Shown here: one piece after another, positions 1 through 8,822 of the stretch
How positions within the stretch are numbered: position 1 is the stretch's first letter
Layout: every line of letters starts with the position of its first letter
Assembly: GCA_046350295.1 (NCBI GenBank)
Contig: JAXMAR010000053.1
Location: forward strand, 1 to 49,350
DNA from: JAXMAR01 sp046350295
GTDB lineage: Bacteria; Planctomycetota; Planctomycetia; Gemmatales; Gemmataceae
Direction: 5' to 3'
DNA: 49,350 bases
Position numbers and translations under genes: made by a program
The notes under the pieces: model-generated
The model's database searches: none
Told to the model about the DNA's origin: nothing
Seen by the model: the letters and a program-made list of their open reading frames with translations, nothing else

Positions 1-1
1 G

Positions 2-1552
2 CTGATCTTCCAGATGACGCCGACCGGTTTCATCCCGACCCAGGACAAGGGCTATCTCCTGGTCAACGTGCAGCTACCGGACGCCTCCTCCCTCGAGCGC
101 ACGGAAAAAACGATGCGCCGCATCGAAAAGGTCGCGCTCGAGACCAGGGGCGTGCGGCACACGGTGGCGATCGCCGGGCAATCCTTGCTACTGAACGCCA
201 ACGCGCCCAACTTCGGCGCCATGTACGTCATGCTCGACGACTTCCACGACCGCACGGACGCCGCGCTTCAGGCCGACGCCATCGCCAAGACGCTCGAGGC
301 CCGACTGCAGCGCGCGATCCGCGGTGGCGCCGTCAACGTCTTCGGCGCTCCACCCGTCGAGGGGCTGGGAACCGCCGGCGGCTTCAAGATCGTCATCGAG
401 GACCGCGGCGACTCCGGCCTGGAACGCCTGCAAGAGGTGGCCGAGAAGGTGATCGACGGCGCCGAGACCGCTGCGGATAGCGACGGCGTCCTGCAGTTTC
501 CCGCGGTCGAAGGCCTCTACACCAGCTTCCGCGCCAATACCCCCTGGCTCTTCATCGACGTCGACCGCACCGCCGCCAAGACCATGGGCGTCTCGCTCTT
601 CGAGGTCTTCAACACTCTCCAGGTCTACCTCGGCTCCCTCTACGTCAACGACTTCAACCGCTTTGGCCGCACCTGGCAGGTCAACGTCCAGGCCGACTAC
701 GGCTTCCGCCAGGAAACCAAGAGCCTGCTCCATCTCGGCTTCAAGAACGACAAGGGAAAGATCGTCCCGTTCGGCAGCTTCGCCCGGGTGCGCGACGTGA
801 TGGGGCCCGTGATGCTGATCCGCTACAACATGTACCCCGCCGCCATCGTCAACGCCAACGTCGCCCCCGGCTTCAGCTCCGGCCAGGCCATCTCGCAGTT
901 CCAGTCCCTCACGTCCCAGTCGCTGCCTTACAGCATGCGTTATGAGTGGACCGAGCTGGCCCTCCTCCAGCTGCAGACGGGGAACACCGCGATGTACGTC
1001 TTCTGCCTCGCCGTCATCCTCGTTTTCCTCGTGCTCGCCGCGCAGTACGAGAGCTGGACGTTGCCGCTCGCCGTTATTTTCGTCGTGCCGATGTGCCTCT
1101 TGTGCTCGGCGCTCGGCGTCGTCATCGCCGGCATGGACATCAACATCTTCACGCAGATCGGCTTCGTCGTCCTCGTCGGCCTGGCGAGCAAGAATTCCAT
1201 CCTGATCGTCGAGTTCGCCAAGGCGCGGCACGAGGCCGGCGTGCCGCGCTACCAGGCGACCCTGGAGGCTTGCAAGCTGCGGCTGAGGCCCATCGTCATG
1301 ACTTCGCTGGCGTTCATCATCGGGGTGGTACCGTTGATGTTGTCGGAAGGCGCGGGGGCGGAGATGCGGCGCACGTTGGGGACGGCGGTGTTCGCGGGGA
1401 TGTTGGGGGTGACGCTGTTCGGGATTTTCCTGACGCCGGTGTTCTTCTACGTGATCCAGTTCTTCGCCGATTGGCGCGAAAACGGCGCCGCAATGGCGCG
1501 GCCTCGGCGTGAGCCGGGCGCCGAGGCGGCAGGCGCGGGCGGGGCGTCCTGA
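2..1552 (+). CDS. RND efflux transporter permease, HAE1 type (5'-truncated)
   Basis: This is the C-terminal half of an inner-membrane, proton-driven RND multidrug exporter. The frame is open from the window edge, with four residues before the first ATG at 14, so the true start lies upstream. What is visible is the second periplasmic porter/docking region (about the first 320 residues), followed by the last membrane segments. These include the segment with FCLAVILVFLVLAAQYESW, the GFVVLVGLASKNSILIVEF helix, and the final helices after LRPIVMTSLAFIIGVVPL, ending in a short Ala/Gly/Arg-rich tail. These motifs are typical of AcrB/MexB relatives. A periplasmic adaptor and outer-membrane factor would be expected upstream but are not in view. 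The next gene starts 31 bases downstream and is unrelated. Family assignment is secure; the substrate cannot be read from this half. Confidence 0.93.
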   Translation: MIFQMTPTGFIPTQDKGYLLVNVQLPDASSLERTEKTMRRIEKVALETRGVRHTVAIAGQSLLLNANAPNFGAMYVMLDDFHDRTDAALQADAIAKTLEARLQRAIRGGAVNVFGAPPVEGLGTAGGFKIVIEDRGDSGLERLQEVAEKVIDGAETAADSDGVLQFPAVEGLYTSFRANTPWLFIDVDRTAAKTMGVSLFEVFNTLQVYLGSLYVNDFNRFGRTWQVNVQADYGFRQETKSLLHLGFKNDKGKIVPFGSFARVRDVMGPVMLIRYNMYPAAIVNANVAPGFSSGQAISQFQSLTSQSLPYSMRYEWTELALLQLQTGNTAMYVFCLAVILVFLVLAAQYESWTLPLAVIFVVPMCLLCSALGVVIAGMDINIFTQIGFVVLVGLASKNSILIVEFAKARHEAGVPRYQATLEACKLRLRPIVMTSLAFIIGVVPLMLSEGAGAEMRRTLGTAVFAGMLGVTLFGIFLTPVFFYVIQFFADWRENGAAMARPRREPGAEAAGAGGAS

Positions 1553-1583
1553 CATTCCAATCCTTTGATTCGTGGGACACATC

Positions 1584-2564
1584 ATGAAGCGACTCACATT
1601 CCTTGTGCTGTTGGCGCTTGGCGGCGCCGTCCGCGGCGACGAAGGGATCAAGCTCGTCGAGGTCCGCAAGATCTGGGACAAGGCGCCGCACAACGCGTTC
1701 ACTGATCTGGTACGCTTCAACGATCGCTGGTTCTGCGTTTTTCGCGAGGGCAAGGCGCATGTGTCGCCGGACGGCTCGCTGCGCGTTCTGACCTCGGAAG
1801 ATGGCACGACGTGGGAGTCAGCCGCCCTCATGACATCGCCGACGTCCGACCTGCGCGACGCGAAGATCACCATCACGCCGGACGGGCGCCTGATGCTGTC
1901 CGGCGCCGAGGCGCTGCACGACAAATCGAAGCACACGCACCAGTCGCTCGCTTGGTTTTCCAAGGATGGGCGGACGTGGAGCGGCCGGCACGAGATCGGC
2001 GACCCGGACTTCTGGCTCTGGCGCGTCAGCTGGCACAAGGGCGCCGCCTATAGCCTCGGCTACGGCTGCGGCAAGGATCAGTCGGTTCGGCTCTACACAA
2101 GCAAGGACGGCAAGAAGTTCGACACGCTTGTCAAACGCCTGTTCGACGTCGGCTATCCGAACGAGTCGTCGCTCGTGTTCGACGGGGACACGGCCTACTG
2201 CCTCCTGCGCCGGGACGGCAAACCCAACACGGGTCTGCTCGGGGTTTCCCAGCCACCCTACACGACATGGGAGTGGAAGGACGTCGGCCGGCGGATCGGC
2301 GGCCCGACCATGCTGCGGCTGCCGGACGGGCGTTTCATCGCCGCGGTCCGACTCTATGACGGCAAGGTTCGCACGTCCCTGTGCTGGCTCGATCCGCGGA
2401 CGGGCAAGCTCACGGAGTCGCTCCAGCTGCCGTCAGGCGGGGACACGAGCTATGCCGGGTTGGTTTTGCACGATGGATTGTTGTGGATCAGTTACTATTC
2501 GTCCCACGAGGGCAAAACCAGCATCTACTTGGCCAAGGCGAAGTTGCCGTCCCGTGGCTCATGA
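1584..2564 (+). CDS. Secreted sialidase-like (BNR/Asp-box) protein
   Basis: A 326-residue exported protein of the sialidase/neuraminidase beta-propeller superfamily. The ATG at 1584 is preferred over an in-frame GTG at 1572 because it directly begins a signal peptide (MKRLTFLVLLALGGAVRG, probable cleavage before DEG). Asp-box-like turns are visible as SEDGTTW, SKDGRTW and SKDGKKF, spaced as in successive propeller blades. The protein is shorter than multidomain sialidases and has no obvious carbohydrate-binding module. Family knowledge suggests a glycan-active hydrolase or lectin-like propeller acting in the periplasm or outside the cell. Whether it really cleaves sialic acid is not shown: many planctomycete homologues are only called exo-alpha-sialidase by fold. 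It sits alone between the RND pump and the chorismatase gene. Confidence 0.8.
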   Translation: MKRLTFLVLLALGGAVRGDEGIKLVEVRKIWDKAPHNAFTDLVRFNDRWFCVFREGKAHVSPDGSLRVLTSEDGTTWESAALMTSPTSDLRDAKITITPDGRLMLSGAEALHDKSKHTHQSLAWFSKDGRTWSGRHEIGDPDFWLWRVSWHKGAAYSLGYGCGKDQSVRLYTSKDGKKFDTLVKRLFDVGYPNESSLVFDGDTAYCLLRRDGKPNTGLLGVSQPPYTTWEWKDVGRRIGGPTMLRLPDGRFIAAVRLYDGKVRTSLCWLDPRTGKLTESLQLPSGGDTSYAGLVLHDGLLWISYYSSHEGKTSIYLAKAKLPSRGS

Positions 2565-2837
2565 GAGCGTTCGCGATGGTCGGCGCCTGGCGCCGGTGGC
2601 CGGGCCAGTGTGCGGAGGCAGGACAAGGACTGTGCGATCTTGCTCGCGGGTGTTGACGACGCCGATTCCGGCTGCGGAACCCGTGCGATCTCCACCATTC
2701 CAAGGCCCACGAAATCCCGGCAAAGACGTTAATACTCATCAAAAGAACGAAAAGAGAATTTGGCGGAGGTAGGCGGCCCGCGAGTTGCATAGGGGGTGGG
2801 GACCCTGGCCACCCTCTTCAACGAAAGGCGACCTTCC

Positions 2838-4223
2838 ATGTCCGCCCAGGTGTCGCGCAAGAGCGTCGGCGAAAGGAGCCGCCACGCCGTTGTCGAGATC
2901 AATAACGTTCGCCACGTCTTTGCGACTGCCGTGCCGCGAGTCGGCGACACATTACGGCGCCAGGCCAGGGACGCCGTCGCGGCGATCGTCGCGGCGATGA
3001 GATTCGAGGGGGCCGCTGTCGTAAGCCAGGTGGTCTTTCTTGGGGAGCACGAGTCGATTCCCGCCTGCCGGCAGATTATCCGCGAGCTTTATGGGCGCGA
3101 CATGCCGGCCACCACTTACATTCCGCAGTCACCGTGCGCCGGAACCAGGCTCGCGATCGAAGCGCTGGGCCTGGGGGGCGACGGAACCGGGGTCGCCATC
3201 CGGCGGATCAGCGACCAGCTGGTCGTTGCCCACCACAATGACATGGACTGGGTTTACGCGGGCGGCGCCCTGCCTCGCACCTCGGCGCCGGGAGTGTACG
3301 AGAAGGCGACCTGCGCCTTGCAGCACCTGCGCCGGCTTCTTCCCGGCGGCGGGGCCCAGTTCAGCCAGATCGTTCGCGCCTGGTTCTATCTGGGCGGCAT
3401 CGTGGCGGACGAGGGCCCGAACCAGCGCTACAAGGAGTTCAACCGCGCCCGCACGGATTTCTATCAGGACATCCGTTTTCTGGAGGACCGCTTGCCGGAC
3501 GAGGCGGCGGGCCGCGCTTTTCCCGCAAGCACGGGGATCGGGACCACCGGCCGAGGCATCGCCATGAGCGCCCTGGCCATCGCCGGCCCGCGCCCCGACG
3601 TCGTGGCCGTGCCTCTGGTGAATCCGCGTCAGACCTCCGCGTTCAACTACTCGCGCTCTTATAGCCCGCAGAGTCCGAAGTTCTCGCGCGGCATGGCGCT
3701 GTGCTGCGGCCAGGACAACCTGCTCTTCGTGTCCGGCACGGCCAGCATCACCCAAGCGGAGACGCGCCATCCGGAAGATGTCGAGGCGCAGACCCACGAA
3801 ACCCTGGAAAACATCGCCGCCCTCATCTCGGAAGAGAACCTGAGTCGCCACGGTTTGGTTGGCGCGGGCACGTCGCTCGACGGCCTCGGTGTGATTCGGG
3901 TCTATGTCAAGCGGCCGGAAGACTTTGCCAGGGTCCGCGCCGTGTGCGACAGTCGCCTGGGCGGCCTGCCGGCGACGTACGTGGTGGCCGACGTCTGCCG
4001 GCCCGATCTCCTGGTGGAGATCGAGGGGATCGCGTTTTCACACGGCGAGGCTTTCCCTGCGCCCGTGGCGCGCGGTCGTTGCCATGTCGCCGGAGAATCC
4101 GCCTACCCTGAGGCGGGCGACGCCGGCAGGTGCGGTCCGTATTGTCCGGGGACCTGCCCGGAGCGTTTTCTCTGCCCGTATGCCGTGCTTCCCCCCAACG
4201 AAACGGAATGTTTTGTCGGGTAG
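2838..4223 (+). CDS. Chorismatase of the FkbO/Hyg5/XanB2 family (RidA-like fold)
   Basis: A 461-residue protein matching the chorismatase family, which hydrolyses chorismate to pyruvate plus a dihydroxycyclohexadienoate (FkbO type) or to hydroxybenzoate (Hyg5/XanB2 types). Family landmarks are visible in order: PASTGIGTTGRGI, the YSRSYSPQSPKFSRG stretch, FVSGTASI, THETLENIAALI, and near the C terminus VYVKRPEDF and CRPDLLVEIEGIAF. The ATG at 2838 follows a purine-rich GAAAGGCGA; the frame is open further upstream (from 2796) but without a better start. About 60 residues rich in Pro and Cys follow the conserved core and look like a lineage tail. A class II DAHP synthase lies about 8 kb downstream, but no aromatic natural-product cluster surrounds it. 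The family is recognised from motifs; the product type cannot be told from sequence alone. Confidence 0.78.
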   Translation: MSAQVSRKSVGERSRHAVVEINNVRHVFATAVPRVGDTLRRQARDAVAAIVAAMRFEGAAVVSQVVFLGEHESIPACRQIIRELYGRDMPATTYIPQSPCAGTRLAIEALGLGGDGTGVAIRRISDQLVVAHHNDMDWVYAGGALPRTSAPGVYEKATCALQHLRRLLPGGGAQFSQIVRAWFYLGGIVADEGPNQRYKEFNRARTDFYQDIRFLEDRLPDEAAGRAFPASTGIGTTGRGIAMSALAIAGPRPDVVAVPLVNPRQTSAFNYSRSYSPQSPKFSRGMALCCGQDNLLFVSGTASITQAETRHPEDVEAQTHETLENIAALISEENLSRHGLVGAGTSLDGLGVIRVYVKRPEDFARVRAVCDSRLGGLPATYVVADVCRPDLLVEIEGIAFSHGEAFPAPVARGRCHVAGESAYPEAGDAGRCGPYCPGTCPERFLCPYAVLPPNETECFVG

Positions 4224-4264
4224 GTTTTTCGCGCACGCGCCCCGCGTCGCCGGCCGGAGGCCCT

Positions 4265-5065
4265 ATGAGCGCTAGCCCCAGAACGTGCCCTCGCTGCGGC
4301 GTCCTGTTGTGGACGACCCCTGGCGCTCCGCCTGTCGGCCAATGTCCCGGATGCGGCGTCCATTACCACTTGCACAGGCGCGACCGGACTTCGGTCTCGG
4401 CGGCGCCAGAGCCACGAACGCCGGCCCACGCGGACAAGGGCCGGCCTGCCCCGATTCCCCAGGTCGGCATCCCTGTCGGCAGACTCCAGCCTCCGGCGCC
4501 GGCCGGTCACGCCAAGCCTCTGCCGCTTCCTCCCACCGCGGCGCCGGCGCCGATCCAGACGCCACAGCCAACAAGGACCCGACGCCGCAAGATCGAGGCG
4601 ATCGCGTGGATTGTCGCGGTCGCGCTGGTGGCGATCGGCCTCGTTTATGAGTTGGGATTCCTCGCTGCGCCGCCCGATGCGCCGAACTTAGCGCGGGAGA
4701 AGGAAACGGGCGCTGCCCCAGAACCGGAGACGCCGATCGCCGTCAAGCCCTCCCCCTCGGCGCCGGCGCCCGTCAAGACCAAGCCGACTCCGTCCGACAG
4801 GCCTACCGTTGGTCCGTCCGGAAATTGCCAAATCGGAGCCGACGAGCAAGCCGAAGCCCAAAGCCAAAGTGGATGGAGCGGCCCGCGGCATCTGCGAGAC
4901 CACCCCGCCCTGACGCCCCCCGCCGCGAGCAAGCGCGAATCGGATCGACGAGTTGGTCTTCGCCAAGCTAAAGGAGCGGGGATCACCTCGCGCCCTGCTC
5001 GGACGCGGTGTCGTGCTGCCGGCCCCCGATGTGATCGGCACATTGCCGACGGCCGGAGGAGGTGA
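4265..5065 (+). CDS. Zinc-ribbon single-pass membrane protein; probable N-terminal part of a broken DUF1549 gene
   Basis: The ATG at 4265 opens a 266-residue frame. Residues about 8-32 hold a zinc ribbon of the CPRCG...CPGCG type. After a Pro-rich linker comes one membrane helix (about residues 113-131, IAWIVAVALVAIGLVYELG), then a Pro/Lys-rich stretch. Near 4815 the sensible lysine/proline linker continues in another frame, which reaches RIDELVFAKLKERG, the usual opening of a DUF1549 domain, at 4941. The last about 80 residues of this frame therefore look like out-of-frame translation. The most likely reading is that the zinc ribbon, helix and linker are the N terminus of the DUF1549/DUF1553 gene described next. 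No function is known for the ribbon itself. It could instead be a separate small membrane protein with a readthrough tail. Confidence 0.5.
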   Translation: MSASPRTCPRCGVLLWTTPGAPPVGQCPGCGVHYHLHRRDRTSVSAAPEPRTPAHADKGRPAPIPQVGIPVGRLQPPAPAGHAKPLPLPPTAAPAPIQTPQPTRTRRRKIEAIAWIVAVALVAIGLVYELGFLAAPPDAPNLAREKETGAAPEPETPIAVKPSPSAPAPVKTKPTPSDRPTVGPSGNCQIGADEQAEAQSQSGWSGPRHLRDHPALTPPAASKRESDRRVGLRQAKGAGITSRPARTRCRAAGPRCDRHIADGRRR

Positions 5066-6350
5066 AGGCGTTCCTCAAAAGACACCAGTCCGGGCAAAGC
5101 CGCCGCGTCCTGATCGATCAATTGCTGGAGCGGACGGAATTCGCCGACTACTGGGCGATGAAATGGGGGGACATCCTCCGGGTGAAATCGGAGTTCCCGA
5201 TCAATCTCTGGCCCAACGCCGTGCGCGCGTATCATCACTGGATCCGCGCGGCGATCCGGGAGAACATGCCGTACGATCAATTCGCCGCGCGCGCCCTGCT
5301 GACGTCCAGCGGCAGCAACTTCCGGGCCCCCCGGTCAACTTCTATCGCGCCTTGCAGAAGAAGGACCCGCCCACCACGGCGCGGGCGGTCGCCCTGACCT
5401 TCATGGGGGTTCGGCCGGAAGGCTTGCCGGAGGAACGCTGGGACGCGCTGGCGCCCTTTTTCTCCCAGATCGGTTACAAAGCCACGGGGGAGTGGAAGGA
5501 AGAGATCGTTTTCTTCGATTCACGCAAATCGCTGAAAACAGTGGAGGCCGTTTTCCCCGGATGGGACCGCCGCTACCTGACCCCGGGCCAGGACCCGCGG
5601 GTCGCCTTCGCGGACTGGTTGATCACGCCCAAGAACCCCTGTCTGGTTCCCGGAACATCGCGAACCGTACGTGGGCCTGGCTGTTGGGCCGCGGCATCAT
5701 CCACGAATCGGACGACATCCGGCCGGACAACTTTCCCAGCAACCCGGAGTTGCTGGCCTACCTGGAGCAGGAGCGGAGCGTGTTACGACCTGAAGCATCT
5801 TTACCGGCTATCCTGAACTCGAAGACGTACCAACTCTCCTCCTGCGTCGCCGTGAACGATCCGGAGGCGGCGCTGTTCGCCTCCTATCCGATCCGCCGGC
5901 TCGACGCGGAGGTTCTCATCGACGCCATCTGCCAGATCACCGGCACGACGGAGCACTATTTCAGCCCCATTCCGGAGCCGTTCACGTTCCTCCCCCATGG
6001 ACATCGGGCGATCAGCTTGCCGGACGCCAGCATCACGAGCCCGTTCCTGGAGATGTTCGGACGGCCGTCGCGTGACACCGGTCTGGAATCGGAGCGCGAC
6101 AACAAGTTCACGGCGGCCCAGCGACTGCACCTGCTGAACTCGGCGCACATTCAGAAAAAGATCGAGAAGGGGCCCGGGCTTAGCGGGCTGCTGACATCGT
6201 CGAAGGACCTGAAGGAAATCGCCCAGGAGCTGTACCGACGATCCTGTCGCGTTACCCCACGCGGGAAGAGTTGAACGAGGCGCTGGGGGCGGAATCGGCG
6301 GATCTCGCCTGGGCCTGATCAACAGCGCGGAGTTCTTGTGCCGTCACTGA
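4941..6350 (+). pseudogene. DUF1549/DUF1553 planctomycete protein, multiply frameshifted
   Basis: Translating all frames and following the similarity gives a nearly complete DUF1549-DUF1553 protein, but it changes frame at least eight times. Readable stretches in order are: RIDELVFAKLKERG at 4941; a long DUF1549 block from about 5062 (LIDQLLERTEFADYWAMKWG); a switch near 5325 to VNFYRALQKKDPP; a switch near 5650 to NIANRTWAWLLGRGI; the DUF1553 block from about 5810 (NSKTYQLSS, YPIRRLDAEVLIDAICQITG, QRLHLLNSAHI); and final pieces SRYPTREELNEALGAES and LINSAEFLCRH ending at TGA 6348-6350. These proteins are secreted or envelope proteins found in huge numbers in Planctomycetes, normally paired with DUF1501 as here; their role is not established. 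The protein-level signal between breaks is very well kept. Either the gene decayed very recently or the assembly here carries indel errors. Confidence 0.8.
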
Positions 6351-6428
6351 CATGTATTTGGGGCCACGAGAGATACCACGGAATCCGTAGCGAGATCGGA
6401 CAACGTTTCAGCGCACGAGGGAATGAAC

Positions 6429-7720
6429 ATGACACTGAAGAATCAGGCTGGCGCGCGACCATTTCAGCGCAGCATCTTGAAACAGGGCTTGCTGGGGGCC
6501 GCCGGTGTTCTGCTCGGTCGTCCGCGGACGAGCGCGCAGGATGATCCCCCGTGCCCAGGACCCGGGCGAGCCAGGATCCAGGTTTGGCTGTGGGGCGGCT
6601 CCTGCCACATCGACACCTTTCGACCCGAAGCCCGAGGCGGGCGAAGGCGTACTGTGGTCCGCTGAATCGGCCCATCGCCACCACCCGGCGGGCACGGTCA
6701 TCTCCGAGCTGATGCCCCAACTCGCCACGCAGTTCGACAAGTATTCCATCATCCGCAGCATGACGCACGGCAACAACAGCCACGAAACGGCGGCCTATCT
6801 GGTGCAGACGGGGCGAATCCCAGCGATCGCGTGGTCTATCCCGACCGCGGGCGGTCGTTTCCCGTTTCGAGGCCGGAGCGTCGAACGGCTCGGGCTTCTC
6901 CCGCCCTACATCGTGTTGACACAGCCCCAGGGACGCTTTGACGAGGCGGGATTCCTCGGCAACCGCTACAAGCCGTTCGCCACCGGCGGTGACCCGAACG
7001 CGGCTTCGTGGTGGAGGGACTGGTCGGCCAGTTGACGGAGGGGCAGCCAAGATACCGGCGACCTGCTGCGCCGGAGGGCTGCGGCGTGCCGGGCAATCCC
7101 ACCCTCGAGGGCGCTCACGCGATCGGAAGACGAGGCGTACGAGCTTCTGCTGGGCGACGCCAGCCGGCTTCTCGACCTCGATCGCGCAGCGCGAGCGCGC
7201 GATCGGTACGGCCGAAACACGTTCGGCCAGTCCTGCCTGATGCGCGCGGCGGCTTCGTCGAGCCGCGGCGTCCCCTACATCACCATCAACTTCGGCGGCT
7301 ACGCAGCAATAACCACTTTCCCGCCATGCGGACCAAGCTGCCAGCTGGACCGCGGTCTGGCGACTTCTTCCCGATTCGGGAGCCGCGGCCGCTGAGCAGA
7401 ACGATTGTCTGGTGCTGCGGCGAGTTCGGGCGGACGCCGCGGGTGGCCATGGAGTCCCCCGGAACGGCGGCCGTCATCATTACGGCCAGGTGTTCCCGCC
7501 ATCGGGGGCGGCGGTTTCCGCGGCGGCCAGGTGGTCGGCGCCTCCGACGCGCGCGGCGAGGGCGGTCCGCAATCGGCCCGGTATCCGCACGACCTCATCG
7601 GCAGCTGTATGAGTTGCTGGGCATCGATCCCGCCGGCCGGTTGCCGCATCCCCAGGGCTTCACGTTCGCGTCACGCCGCATCGGCGAGGAAGCGCCAGCG
7701 GCGGACTGCTGGGAACGTGA
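6429..7720 (+). pseudogene. DUF1501 family protein (Tat-exported type), multiply frameshifted
   Basis: The start is placed at ATG 6429, seven bases after AGGGA; an in-frame ATG at 6423 is too close to that site. The N terminus (FQRSILKQGLLGAAGVLLG) resembles the export region of DUF1501 proteins, though the usual twin arginine is not clear. The recognisable core is spread over several frames: VWLWGGSCHIDTF, then FDPKPEAGEGVL, GTVISELMPQLATQFDKYSIIRS with MTHGNNSHETAAY, EDEAYELLLGDASRLLDLDR, RYGRNTFGQSCLM, GVPYITINFGGY, TIVWCCGEFGRTPRVA, YELLGIDPAGRLPHPQGF, ending in GGLLGT and TGA 7718. The overall length corresponds to about 430 codons, normal for the family, which belongs to the alkaline-phosphatase/sulfatase-like fold group. 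It lies 78 bases after the DUF1553 remnant, as usual for the pair. At least six frame changes are needed to read it through. Confidence 0.8.
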
Positions 7721-7741
7721 GCGAGAAAGCGCGAGGGTACG

Positions 7742-8822
7742 ATGGCGAATCGGCGCGCTGGCTGCTGGCCCTGGCCGCCGTCGCGGCGGCGCCGGCAACG
7801 TTTGGGCGCAGGCGGCCCTGCCCCACGTCGGCTTCATTCCGCCGGCGGCCGGCAAGGAGCACGTTCGAGATGAAGCTGCCGGGCAGCTTCCCGACGACGC
7901 CGTCAGCCTGCACTTTTCGGGGCGAGGGGGTGGAGGCGAAGATCCCGGGCAGACCAGGCCGCTGACCATGCGTGAACTCGATGTGCTGCGGGTCAGCTCT
8001 CCGGGACTGGAAAAGAAGAAGACGAAGACCGACGACGACCGCAAGGAGATCGAGGCGATCCGCAAGAGCTTCGTTCGACCACCGGTCCAGCCGACGCCGG
8101 CGCTGGCGGAGGTCGCATGGAGGTCACCATCCGCGCCACGGCGGCCGGGTCCGCGCCAGTTGCGGCTCAAGGCGAAAACGGGCATGTCCAACCCGGTTGT
8201 TTTCCTCGTCGGCCAGCTTCCTGAGCTGACTTCGAAAAAGTGGTCATCCGGGAGGCGCCACCCCCCAGGGCGCGGGACATCAAGATGACGCTGCCGGTCA
8301 CGCTCAACAGTCAACTCAAAGCCGGTGGGGTCGATCGTTGGCATCGCTTGCCGCGCAAGGACCAGCAGCCGGTGTTCGTTACCCGGGCCCGGTCGTTGAT
8401 TCCGTACCTGGCGGACGCCGTGCCCGGCTATTTCCAGGCGGCCCTGACCCTCTACGACGGCAAGGGAGGAAGTCGCGTACAGCGACCATTTCCATCATCG
8501 GCAAGACCCGGTGCTGGCCTACAAGGTCCCCGGAGGACGGCGAGTACGTGCTGGAGATCAAGGACGCCTCTACCGCGGTCGGGAGGATTTCTGGTCTATC
8601 GCATCGACGCGGAGGAAACGCCCTTCATCACCAGCGTCTTTCCGCGGAGGCCGGCCGGGGCGAAAGGCGCCCACGGTCGCCCTGGAAGGCTGAACCTGCT
8701 CAAGACCAACATCACGCTCGATCCGGGCGAGATGAAGCCGGGGTGTCCTCCCGCCGTCCATTCGCAACGGCGACATCCTGTCCAACACCGTCCCTTTTGC
8801 CGTCGACAGCCTGCCCGAGTGC
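7742..8822 (+). pseudogene. 5' part of a PPC-domain secreted protein, frameshifted
   Basis: This is the upstream, broken part of the third gene of the trio. An ATG at 7742 follows GAGGG, and a hydrophobic export signal (WLLALAAVAAAPATF) appears in a neighbouring frame. Protein pieces recur in different frames: STFEMKLPGSF, LTMRELDVLRV with LEKKKTKTDDDRKEIEAIRKSF, QLRLKAKTGMSNPVVFLVGQLPE, IKMTLPVTLNSQLKAGGVDRW, SLIPYLADAVPGYFQAALTLYDGKG, and GEYVLEIKDASYRG-like text. These are the Ig-like and first pre-peptidase C-terminal-like beta domains typical of large planctomycete secreted proteins. The frame becomes continuous from about 8823 onward. Together with that part, the gene spans 7742-9923, a length not divisible by three. 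The breaks are the same kind as in the two genes upstream. Confidence 0.72.

Noticed and set aside
188..2038. 616-codon open frame antisense to the RND pump and sialidase-like genes
   Set aside because: It mirrors strongly coding genes in a GC-rich sequence, has no recognisable motif and is rich in Arg, Asp, Glu and His, as expected for an antisense shadow.
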